Below the pieces are notes generated by a model. That model did not search any database and was not told where the DNA came from. It worked only from the letters and a program-made list of their open reading frames with translations. DNA of 6,240 nucleotides from an uncultured Clostridia bacterium. GTDB taxonomy: Bacteria > Bacillota > Clostridia > Oscillospirales > Oscillospiraceae. Shown here piece after piece: positions 1 to 5,175 of this stretch. The DNA is taken from contig CALICR010000162.1 of the NCBI GenBank assembly GCA_938049125.1, positions 1 through 6,240 of the forward strand, read 5' to 3'. The first letter of the stretch is position 1, and each line of letters starts with the position of its first letter. A program made the translations under genes and the position numbers.

Positions 1-96
1 GAGAAACTCGCCGCCGAGCTGGAGGCCGCTATGACCATGTGCGGCGCGCGCAGCATCGCGGAGATCACCCCGGACATGGTGCGCCTGCCGCACTGA
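1..96 (+). CDS. C-terminal end of a probable FMN-dependent alpha-hydroxy-acid dehydrogenase (partial)
   Basis: Only the last 31 codons and a TGA stop (94-96) are in the window; the gene begins upstream of base 1. The visible tail has a helix-forming stretch, then MCGARSIAEITPDMV, then a short end. This resembles the C-terminus of the FMN-dependent alpha-hydroxy-acid oxidase/dehydrogenase family (lactate/glycolate oxidase-like TIM barrels), where a final helix with a 'G.(R/H)S.AEI' motif closes the barrel. Those enzymes oxidise 2-hydroxy acids to 2-oxo acids in the cytoplasm. No catalytic or FMN-binding residue is visible, so the call rests on the tail motif alone. There is no strong terminator after the stop: only a weak 6-bp inverted repeat (78-83 with 101-106) ahead of a short T-run. 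Confidence 0.5.
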   Translation, partial: EKLAAELEAAMTMCGARSIAEITPDMVRLPH

Positions 97-187
97 GCGC
101 CGCACCCGCCCTATTTTTCTGCCCACACTGTCGAATCCTGTCGCGGCGGCAGACTTTTCCGCAAACTCCGGGGTGGAAGGAATTCTC

Positions 188-217
188 TTGCAGATCCTGC
201 CGCCGGACGCAGATACT
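188..217 (+). promoter_or_regulatory. Weak candidate promoter for the kinase-like gene
   Basis: TTGCAG (188-193) and GATACT (212-217) are 18 bp apart, a plausible but imperfect sigma-70 type pair about 55 bases ahead of the chosen start codon at 272. The rest of the 97-271 gap holds only a loose 9-bp inverted repeat (144-152 with 197-205, 44-base loop) that I do not consider functional on sight. Read-through from the upstream gene is an equally possible source of transcript. Confidence 0.25.
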
Positions 218-271
218 AAGGGATACCCACCGGTATTCCACAGGGCACAGCCCAAAGGAGCATTTCCCGCT

Positions 272-1270
272 ATGGACCAATCCGACCTGACCCTTGCCCA
301 GGCGCTGCTCGACTGCCTGGACCAGCCCGCCTTCCTGCTGGAGGACGGCGTCATCCTCTCCAAAAACGCCCAGGCCGACGAAGCCGAGGGGGCCCTCCGG
401 GAGCTGCTCCGCCGGGAACTGCTCCGGTCCGGTGACGTCGCCTCCTGCGGCGGCTGGACCGTGACGGCCCGCCCCTTCCAGAGCGGCCTGCTGGCCCTGG
501 CCCGCCGCCTGACCGCCTCCGCTGCCGGCGCGCAGACCATCCGGGAGCCCCTGGGCGCCCTCTTTTCCACGGTGAACGCCATGGTCCCGGCGCTGGAGAG
601 CGCCGGGAACGCCGCCCTGCTCCGCCAGGCCGCCCTGCTGAACCAGAGTCTCTACCGGCTGTTGCAGGCCGCCGGGGACCTGGACCTCCTGAGCGAGTCC
701 CAGCCCGCCGGGCACTTTGCCTCCTTCTCCCTGCGCACGCTGCTGCGCGACCTGGGGACCGACGCCGCGCCGCTGCTGGCCCTGGCCGGCGTCACGCTGG
801 ACCTGGAGCTTCCCGCCTACGCCTTCCCGGTGCTGGGCGACCGGCAGCTGCTGGAGCGCGGCCTGCTGAACCTGCTGGCGAACAGCGCCCGCTGGGCCGG
901 GTCCGGCGCGGTCCTCACCCTGCGCCTGCGGCGGCACCGGGACTTCGCGGCGGTGGAGCTGCACTGCTCCCAGTGCGGCGAGGAGACGCTGCGCCTGCTC
1001 CTCACGCCCGGCAGCAGCCTGACGGCGGAGGCAGACACGGGCCTCGCCGTGGTGCGCCGCATCGTGCAGCTCCATGAGGGCGTCTTCCTGCTGCGTCCCA
1101 AGGACGGGTCCCTCACCGCCTTTCTGGCGGTGCCGCTCAGCACCGACGCGCCCGCCCTGCTCTGCTCGCCCCGGGTCGAGGTCGATTACACGGGAGGCTT
1201 CCGCAGTCCGCTGCTGGAGCTTTCCGGCATCCTGCCGCCCGAAGCCTTCCCGCCGCTCCGCCAGGAGTGA
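272..1270 (+). CDS. Histidine-kinase-like ATPase-domain protein, degenerate (no phospho-acceptor His)
   Basis: 332 residues, soluble, with no signal peptide or membrane segment. The start at 272 is chosen because AAAGGAG (254-260) lies 11 bases ahead of it; the upstream in-frame ATG at 173 has a poorer context and adds 33 unconvincing residues. Layout: a short PAS-like N-terminus (about 1-78, LDQPAFLLEDGVILSKNAQA); a helical dimerisation-like region (about 86-145) in which IREPLGAL matches the usual 'H-E-L-R-T-P-L' signature; and a HATPase_c-like domain (about 150-290). The histidine position is Gln88, and no histidine occurs anywhere from residue 71 to 147. The N-box is good (LLNLLANSARWA, N200 and N204). 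A G2-like segment is present (DTGLAVVRRIVQLHEG, 255-270), but no D-x-G-x-G G1 box is seen. A tail of about 40 residues follows. No response regulator gene is nearby. It may be a pseudokinase, an ATP-binding regulator or a scaffold rather than an active sensor kinase. The family call is fairly sure; the function is not known. Confidence 0.75.
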   Translation: MDQSDLTLAQALLDCLDQPAFLLEDGVILSKNAQADEAEGALRELLRRELLRSGDVASCGGWTVTARPFQSGLLALARRLTASAAGAQTIREPLGALFSTVNAMVPALESAGNAALLRQAALLNQSLYRLLQAAGDLDLLSESQPAGHFASFSLRTLLRDLGTDAAPLLALAGVTLDLELPAYAFPVLGDRQLLERGLLNLLANSARWAGSGAVLTLRLRRHRDFAAVELHCSQCGEETLRLLLTPGSSLTAEADTGLAVVRRIVQLHEGVFLLRPKDGSLTAFLAVPLSTDAPALLCSPRVEVDYTGGFRSPLLELSGILPPEAFPPLRQE

Positions 1271-1287
1271 GCCTCCTCTGTTTGCCC

Positions 1288-1322
1288 GCGCCTCCGCCGC
1301 AGTCCGGCGGAGGCGCTTTCTT
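1288..1322 (+). terminator. Intrinsic terminator after the kinase-like gene
   Basis: A perfect 12-bp GC-rich stem (GCGCCTCCGCCG, 1288-1299, with 1305-1316) closes a 5-base loop and is followed by TTTCTTC. It begins 17 bases after the stop of the kinase-like gene and insulates it from the antiporter gene downstream. Confidence 0.85.
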
Positions 1323-1345
1323 CGGCCCGGCTTTGTTCAAACGTT

Positions 1346-1387
1346 CTGATTTTTGTGCAGTCTCATCAAAAAATCAGTTAGATTTTT
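1346..1387 (+). repeat. Nested inverted repeats upstream of the antiporter promoter
   Basis: CTGATTTTT (1346-1354) is an exact reverse complement of AAAAATCAG (1369-1377), with a 14-base gap. The middle arm can alternatively pair with a third copy, GATTTTT (1381-1387), through a 5-base loop, so the two pairings exclude each other. The repeats lie just upstream of the best promoter, so they are more likely protein-binding sites or an UP-like AT-rich element than a transcript leader. They could also be chance in an AT-rich patch. Confidence 0.4.
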
Positions 1388-1389
1388 AT

Positions 1390-1418
1390 TTGCTTTTTCC
1401 TGTTCTCAGTGCTAAAAT
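1390..1418 (+). promoter_or_regulatory. Promoter of the antiporter gene (extended -10)
   Basis: TTGCTT (1390-1395) and TAAAAT (1413-1418) are separated by 17 bp, and TG one base before the -10 hexamer (1410-1411) makes it an extended -10 element. The expected transcription start is near 1425, giving a leader of about 27 bases. The ribosome binding site AAAGGAAG (1437-1444) lies 7 bases before the ATG at 1452. Confidence 0.65.
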
Positions 1419-1424
1419 GAGAAC
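1402..1424. promoter_or_regulatory. Operator-like palindrome overlapping the -10 element
   Basis: GTTCTCA (1402-1408) and TGAGAAC (1418-1424) are perfect reverse complements around a 9-base spacer. The palindrome covers the whole -10 hexamer and the likely transcription start. A 7-9-7 dyad in this position is typical of a dimeric repressor site. The regulator is unknown and no regulator gene adjoins it. Confidence 0.45.
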
Positions 1425-1451
1425 CTGTAAGAACAGAAAGGAAGATTTATC

Positions 1452-2786
1452 ATGCAAGAATTACTGTCCATTGCGTTTGCACTGATGGCCGGTCTGATGA
1501 TGACCCGCGTCATGAAGCGCTTTCGTCTGCCGGACGTCACCGCTTATCTGATCGCGGGCCTGCTGATCGGTCCCTGTTTCCTCGGCCGCCTCGGCATCCC
1601 GGGCCTCGGCTTCTCGTCCTATGACGAGTTGGACCGCCTCACGCTGATCTCCAACGTAGCCTTAGGCTTTATTGCTTTCTCCATTGGCAACGAATTCCGC
1701 CTCAGTGCTTTGAAAAAGACAGGCCGTCAAGCCTTTATTGTTGGCGTCATTCAGGCCTGTGCCGCTACAGCGCTGGTGGACGTGGCTCTCTTGCTCTTCC
1801 ACCTCGCCGCACCGCAGATTCTTTCTGCCCCGGCAGCCATCACCCTCGGCGCCATCGCTGCCGCCACGGCCCCCGCCGCCACGCTGATGGTCGTCCGCCA
1901 GTACAAGGCCAAGGGCGATTTGACCAGTCTGCTGCTGCCCATCGTGGCACTGGACGATGCCGTGGGCCTCGTGCTCTTTGCCATCTCCTTCGGCATCGCC
2001 AAGGCGCTGCAGAGCGGCGTTATCGACGTCTACTCCATCCTCGTGAACCCCTGCATCGAGATTTTCGGCTCCCTGCTGTTGGGCGGCGTCGCCGGATACC
2101 TCCTGACCAAGCTGGAGACCCTGTTCCGCTCCAACACGAACCGGCTAGCCATGACCATCGCCTTCGTGTTCCTGACCGTGGCGCTGGCCATGCTGAAAAT
2201 TACCGCCGGGCCCGTGACCATCGGCTTCTCCTCCCTGCTGGTGTGCATGATGATGGGTACCGTGTTCTGCAACATCTGCCCGCTGTCCGAGGACCTGATG
2301 GAGAAGTCCGACCGCTGGACCGCACCGGTGCTGGTGCTCTTCTTCGTCATCAGCGGTGCGGAGCTGGAGCTGGAGCTCTTTTCGCAAATTCTCGTTGTGG
2401 CGATTGGCGTTATCTACATTCTGACCCGCTCCGCGGGCAAGTATCTCGGCGCGTACTTTTCCTCCAAGGCCACGGGGTGCAGCCGCACCGTGACCCATTA
2501 CCTCGGCATCACCCTGCTGCCCCAGGCCGGCGTGGCGCTCGGTATGTGCGTCTCGGTCCACGTGCTGGGCGACGACGGCACGCTCATTCGCAATATCGTT
2601 CTCTTCGCCGTGCTCATCTACGAGCTGGTCGGCCCGCTGATGACCAAGTGGGCGCTGACCAAGGCCGGAGACATCCAGCCCATGCCCGAGGAGGTCGCCT
2701 CCCGCCGCGAAAAAAAGCTGGCGGAGGCCGAACCCAAGGAGCTGCTGGTCCGCATCGATCAGAAGAAAAAGCAGAAAAAGTCCTGA
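1452..2786 (+). CDS. Cation:proton antiporter (Na+/H+ exchanger family, CPA type)
   Basis: 444 residues with about 12-13 hydrophobic helices, matching the Na+/H+ exchanger fold (PF00999-type), a cytoplasmic-membrane protein that swaps Na+ or K+ for protons. The family's discontinuous-helix motif appears as ATAPAATLMVV (about 138-148), and the ion-binding pair is Asp168-Asp169 in LPIVALDDAVGLVLF. A double Asp at this place is typical of electrogenic CPA2/NapA-like members; CPA1 proteins have Asn-Asp. Other matching segments are GFIAFSIGNEF (72-82), LFFVISGAELELEL (296-309) and LTRSAGKYLGAYF (324-336), whose basic residues may form the usual salt bridge. There is no RCK/TrkA-N or TrkA-C domain; instead a charged tail (about 411-444) ends in a Lys-rich stretch. 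It is transcribed alone between two strong terminators. The ion specificity cannot be read from the sequence. Confidence 0.9.
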   Translation: MQELLSIAFALMAGLMMTRVMKRFRLPDVTAYLIAGLLIGPCFLGRLGIPGLGFSSYDELDRLTLISNVALGFIAFSIGNEFRLSALKKTGRQAFIVGVIQACAATALVDVALLLFHLAAPQILSAPAAITLGAIAAATAPAATLMVVRQYKAKGDLTSLLLPIVALDDAVGLVLFAISFGIAKALQSGVIDVYSILVNPCIEIFGSLLLGGVAGYLLTKLETLFRSNTNRLAMTIAFVFLTVALAMLKITAGPVTIGFSSLLVCMMMGTVFCNICPLSEDLMEKSDRWTAPVLVLFFVISGAELELELFSQILVVAIGVIYILTRSAGKYLGAYFSSKATGCSRTVTHYLGITLLPQAGVALGMCVSVHVLGDDGTLIRNIVLFAVLIYELVGPLMTKWALTKAGDIQPMPEEVASRREKKLAEAEPKELLVRIDQKKKQKKS

Positions 2787-2792
2787 GCATAC

Positions 2793-2832
2793 AGAGACCT
2801 CCCCGCAGCCGGTGCTGCGGGGAGGTCTTTTC
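2793..2832 (+). terminator. Intrinsic terminator after the antiporter gene
   Basis: A perfect 15-bp stem (AGACCTCCCCGCAGC, 2795-2809, with 2814-2828) has a 4-base loop and a T-run. It starts 6 bases after the antiporter stop. It lies in the 58-base gap between convergent genes, so it also blocks transcripts from the opposite side, although the minus-strand exit lacks a good U-run. No other terminator is visible for the lipoprotein gene ending at 2845. Confidence 0.9.
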
Positions 2833-2844
2833 TATTTTGGAGAA

Positions 2845-3312
2845 TCATTCCTCGACTGTGGCACGGACATTGACGATCTGTTCCTCACTCTTGTGGAACA
2901 CCCGGGTGCTGCCGCCGCACTCCAGCGGAATGACCCGGTTCTCATATACGGTCCCCTGGGAGGTCTGCTGCTCCAGCGGCTCAAGATACACCACCTGGTC
3001 CGGGAAGACGGCGCGGTCCTCCTCAGTCTCGCCGGAGAACAGATAGCCGCCGTCCTTTTGGGCCGTGAAGGTGCCCCGGGCGTAGATACCGCCCATCACA
3101 TCCGCGTAGGTAAAAATACCGGTCTTGCTGTCCAGCGTCAGGACCACATCCCCGCGGCGCTTGGTCTGTTCGCCAAGCTCCCGGGTGTCATAGGTGTCGA
3201 GGCCGCCGAAGGCCCGGTAGGTCCCATGCAACCGGTTCTGTACCGCCGGCTGCGCCGTACACCCGGTCAGGAGCAGCAGCGCTGTGAGCAAACAAACGAA
3301 CACTTTCTTCAT
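2845..3312 (-). CDS. Small secreted lipoprotein of unknown function
   Basis: 155 residues starting MKKVFVCLLT. A type II signal peptide is clear: basic n-region, hydrophobic core, and the lipobox L15-T16-G17-C18, so Cys18 should be lipidated and the protein anchored to the outer face of the membrane. The start at 3312 fits a strong ribosome binding site (GGGGAGG, 3323-3329 on the complement) 10 bases upstream; longer in-frame versions would run into thiT and lack a signal peptide. The mature part (about 137 residues) is polar and looks beta-rich, with alternating hydrophobic strands such as GDVVLTLDSKTGIFTYA, YARGTFTAQ and GGYLFSGE. This resembles a small lipocalin-like or barrel fold, but I recognise no named family. 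It has its own promoter and is not in an operon. A substrate or partner cannot be inferred. Confidence 0.85.
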   Translation of the reverse strand: MKKVFVCLLTALLLLTGCTAQPAVQNRLHGTYRAFGGLDTYDTRELGEQTKRRGDVVLTLDSKTGIFTYADVMGGIYARGTFTAQKDGGYLFSGETEEDRAVFPDQVVYLEPLEQQTSQGTVYENRVIPLECGGSTRVFHKSEEQIVNVRATVEE

Positions 3313-3395
3313 CGTCAATCGTCCTCCCCGTTCTGATTCAATGAGATGGCCGGTCTTCTGAGCGTTCTGCGCGTTTTGTTTGGTTTTCTGCCTCC

Positions 3396-3423
3396 AGTAT
3401 AGCCCTCCCGCAGAGAATGTAAA
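3396..3423 (-). promoter_or_regulatory. Promoter of the lipoprotein gene
   Basis: On the minus strand TTTACA (3423-3418) and TATACT (3401-3396) are 16 bp apart, both close to the sigma-70/SigA consensus. Transcription would start near 3389, giving a leader of roughly 75 bases before the ATG at 3312. It lies directly after the thiT terminator, which supports separate expression of the lipoprotein. Confidence 0.65.
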
Positions 3424-3444
3424 GATAAACTTCCGATCGCGCAT

Positions 3445-3483
3445 AAAAAACGGCACCCTGCAGCATTGCAGGATGCCGTTTTT
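3445..3483 (-). terminator. Intrinsic terminator after thiT
   Basis: The arms 3446-3455 plus 3457-3462 pair with 3467-3472 plus 3474-3483, with one mismatch (3456/3473) and a 4-base loop. Minus-strand transcripts leave through a run of U (complement of A3445-3450). The stem is flanked by A-runs and T-runs on both sides, so it could work in either direction, but only thiT (ending at 3492) reads into it here. Confidence 0.85.
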
Positions 3484-3491
3484 GTGGAAGT

Positions 3492-4058
3492 TTACGCAAT
3501 GCCCTGGGGCTGGAACCACTTCTTCATGGGCTTCACCAGCAGAAGGCCGATGACCATGATGAGGGCCCAGTCGATGGCCATGTAGCTGATGTTGTACAGG
3601 AAGGAGTAGAACCAAGGGGACGTCATGGTCATGCCGAAGAACTCCTCGGGCATGGAGGAGGCCCAGACCGTCGCGCCCACGATGTAGTGGACCAGGAAAC
3701 GGGCCGCGCAGCCCACCGTCGCGCCGATAAAGAAGCCGTTCTTCTTCTTCCAGAAGAGGCCGGCCAGGCCGAGGACCGCAAAGGCGAAGATGTAGTCGCC
3801 CAGCATGGACTGCCAGCCCCAGGCGTAAGCGCCATCCAGGAACAGCTGTAAGAGCGCGTAGGCGAAGGAGGCCAGCATACCGGGTCCGAAGCCCCAGCGG
3901 ACGCAGTAGAAGAAGATGGGGAACATGCCGACGGTGATGGAGCCGCCGTTGGGAAGCTCAAAGAGCTTCAGATAGCTGAGGACCTGCGCCAGGGCCACCA
4001 TGATGGCGCCCTCGCAGAGCGCCCGCAGCCGGAGATGGGATTTGCTCGTCGATGCCAT
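3492..4058 (-). CDS. thiT: Thiamine transporter ThiT, S component of an ECF transporter
   Basis: 188 residues, the usual size for ThiT, with about six hydrophobic helices. It is the membrane protein that binds thiamine and docks with the shared EcfA/EcfA'/EcfT energising module, none of which is encoded here. Family signatures are clear: GGSITVGMFPIFFYCVRWG (38-56), GDYIFAFAVLGLAGLF (87-102), HYIVGATVW (124-132) and PWFYSFLYNISYM (148-160). By analogy with known ThiT proteins, His124, Trp132, Tyr155 and Asn156 are the likely thiamine-contacting aromatic and polar residues. The start at 4058 is set by GGAGG (4068-4072 on the complement) with a 9-base spacer; an in-frame extension to 4130 would run through the riboswitch terminator and is rejected. 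The TPP riboswitch directly upstream independently supports the assignment and predicts repression when TPP is plentiful. Confidence 0.95.
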   Translation of the reverse strand: MASTSKSHLRLRALCEGAIMVALAQVLSYLKLFELPNGGSITVGMFPIFFYCVRWGFGPGMLASFAYALLQLFLDGAYAWGWQSMLGDYIFAFAVLGLAGLFWKKKNGFFIGATVGCAARFLVHYIVGATVWASSMPEEFFGMTMTSPWFYSFLYNISYMAIDWALIMVIGLLLVKPMKKWFQPQGIA

Positions 4059-4072
4059 AAAAAACATCCTCC

Positions 4073-4112
4073 AAAAAAAGATCCGCATTGCAAACGGAAA
4101 GCTGCAATGCGG
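4073..4112 (-). terminator. Riboswitch-controlled terminator (expression platform) of thiT
   Basis: On the minus strand a perfect 10-bp stem (CCGCATTGCA, 4112-4103, with 4092-4083) and a 10-base loop are followed, after three bases, by seven U (4079-4073). The GGAGG ribosome binding site of thiT begins immediately after the U-run. The terminator lies between the TPP aptamer and the gene, so it would form when the aptamer is bound. It is also the first terminator downstream of the lspA–rluD pair. Confidence 0.9.
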
Positions 4113-4134
4113 CCGGAGGCTTATTTGCATCTTT
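4077..4134 (-). promoter_or_regulatory. Candidate antiterminator pairing of the TPP riboswitch
   Basis: On the minus strand the 3' side of aptamer stem P1 plus the next bases, AAAGAT (4134-4129) and GCAAA (4128-4124), can pair with TTTGC (4094-4090) and ATCTTT (4082-4077). These targets lie in the loop and 3' side of the terminator and in its U-run. Pairing would use up both P1 and the terminator, so it excludes the TPP-bound state. This is read from complementarity only. Confidence 0.55.
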
Positions 4135-4224
4135 CCCTACGCCGGAATGACCCGGATCAGGTTCACGGGTACGAGCTGCGTTTCGCCCAATCTCAGCCGG
4201 AAATCGCCCCGGCCCCCCGAAGAT
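4129..4224 (-). ncRNA. TPP riboswitch aptamer (THI box)
   Basis: The conserved core is present in order on the minus strand: CGGGG near the 5' end, GGCTGAGA with CUGAGA at 4196-4191, GAACCTGATC at 4164-4155, and GCGTAGGGA at 4142-4134. ATCTT (4224-4220) and AAGAT (4133-4129) form the closing stem P1. CUGAGA recognises the pyrimidine end of TPP, and the GAACCUGAUC/GCGUAGGGA part forms the pyrophosphate-sensing arm in known members. The expression platform and thiT follow directly, so TPP binding should terminate transcription. Confidence 0.97.
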
Positions 4225-4247
4225 TCATTTGTTTTGCGGTCGGTGAC

Positions 4248-4276
4248 ATTCTACAACAGATTTCCGGAAAAATCAA
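4248..4276 (-). promoter_or_regulatory. Promoter of the riboswitch–thiT unit
   Basis: On the minus strand TTGATT (4276-4271) and TAGAAT (4253-4248) are exactly 17 bp apart. Transcription would start around 4241, about 17 bases before the aptamer. The -35 hexamer overlaps the stop codon of the pseudouridine synthase gene (4275-4273). Confidence 0.7.
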
Positions 4277-5175
4277 CCGTCTGCGCGCTCCAATTTTTGA
4301 AGGACGTCCTGAAAATAATCGGGCAGCGGGCACGTCACCGTGACCGGCTCGCCGGTCCGCGGGTGACGGAACGTCAGCGCCCGGGCGTGGAGGCACTGGC
4401 TGCTCTGGCCCAGCTCCGGTTTTTTGTGGCCGTAGACCGTGTCGCCGAGGATCGGGTGGCTGCGCCAGGCCATATGGACGCGGATCTGGTGGGTGCGTCC
4501 CGTCTCCAGCCGGAGGCGGAGGTGGGTATAGCCCCGGTAGCGGCCCACGACCTCCCAATGCGTCACGGCCTCGCGGCCGTCCGGCACCACGGCCATCTTC
4601 TTCCGGTCCGCCGGGCTGCGGCCGATGGGGGCCGAGACGGTGCCCCGGTCCTCGCGCACGGAGCCGCAGACGATGGCCTCATAGGTCCGCGCCAGGCTGT
4701 GGTCCTTGAGCTGGGCCGCCAGCGCCTGATGGGCAAAGTCGTTCTTTGCCGCGATCAGGAGACCGGAGGTGTCCTTGTCGATGCGGTGGACGATGCCGGG
4801 CCGCAGCGTGCCGCCGATGCCCGAGAGGTCCTTGCAGTGGTAGAGCAGCGCATTGACCAGGGTGCCGCTCCAGTGGCCCGCCGCCGGGTGGACCACCAGT
4901 CCCTTGGGCTTGTTGATGACGATGACGTCGCCGTCCTCGTAGGCCACATCCAGCGGGATATTCTCGGGCAGGATACCCAGCTCCTTTGGGGGCGGGACCT
5001 CCACCTCGTAGCGGGTCCCCGCCGCGGTGCGGTCGCTCTTGCGGACGGGTCTGCCGTCCCGGCGCACCGCGCCCTCCTCCAGCAGCCGCTGGATCTGGGA
5101 ACGGGACAGCTCCTCCAGCACGTCGGCCAGGAAGCGGTCCAGCCGCAGGCCGTCCTCCTCGCAGATGACGGTCAT
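4273..5175 (-). CDS. rluD: RluA/RluD-family pseudouridine synthase
   Basis: 300 residues, normal for this family, which converts specific uridines in ribosomal RNA to pseudouridine in the cytoplasm. An S4 RNA-binding domain lies at about 10-58 (LDRFLADVLEELSRSQIQRL). The catalytic domain follows, with VINKPKGLVVHPAAG (86-100), the signature HRIDKDTSGLL (130-140) carrying catalytic Asp133, and GRTHQIRVHMA (226-236). The S4 domain and the gene position next to lspA fit the RluD-like (YlyB-type) branch, but the target uridines cannot be told from sequence, so the symbol is by family. The ATG overlaps the lspA stop as ATGA (5175-5172), so translation is probably coupled; a longer in-frame version would run through lspA. 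There is no terminator between this gene and the thiT riboswitch. Confidence 0.93.
   Translation of the reverse strand: MTVICEEDGLRLDRFLADVLEELSRSQIQRLLEEGAVRRDGRPVRKSDRTAAGTRYEVEVPPPKELGILPENIPLDVAYEDGDVIVINKPKGLVVHPAAGHWSGTLVNALLYHCKDLSGIGGTLRPGIVHRIDKDTSGLLIAAKNDFAHQALAAQLKDHSLARTYEAIVCGSVREDRGTVSAPIGRSPADRKKMAVVPDGREAVTHWEVVGRYRGYTHLRLRLETGRTHQIRVHMAWRSHPILGDTVYGHKKPELGQSSQCLHARALTFRHPRTGEPVTVTCPLPDYFQDVLQKLERADG

Noticed and set aside
78..116. Possible terminator after the first gene (6-bp arms and a short T-run)
   Set aside because: The stem is short, the loop is 17 bases, and the T-run starts six bases after the stem; too weak to call.
173..271. Upstream in-frame start for the kinase-like protein
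   Set aside because: The ATG at 272 has an AAAGGAG site at a usable distance; the 33 extra residues contain no domain and the candidate promoter would lie inside them.
65..1075. Long open frame on the minus strand opposite the kinase-like gene (336 codons)
   Set aside because: It is extremely Gln/Gly/Ala-rich, has no family motif, and mirrors the GC-rich codons of the real plus-strand gene. It is antisense shadow.
2243..3046. Plus-strand frame overlapping the antiporter end and the lipoprotein gene
   Set aside because: Arg/Gly/His-rich product, runs through a perfect terminator and across two convergent real genes.
3313..3615. Longer N-terminus for the lipoprotein
   Set aside because: It would run through thiT, its terminator and the lipoprotein promoter, and would bury the signal peptide internally.
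4059..4130. Longer N-terminus for ThiT
   Set aside because: It would be translated from inside the riboswitch terminator, and the strong GGAGG site points to the ATG at 4058.
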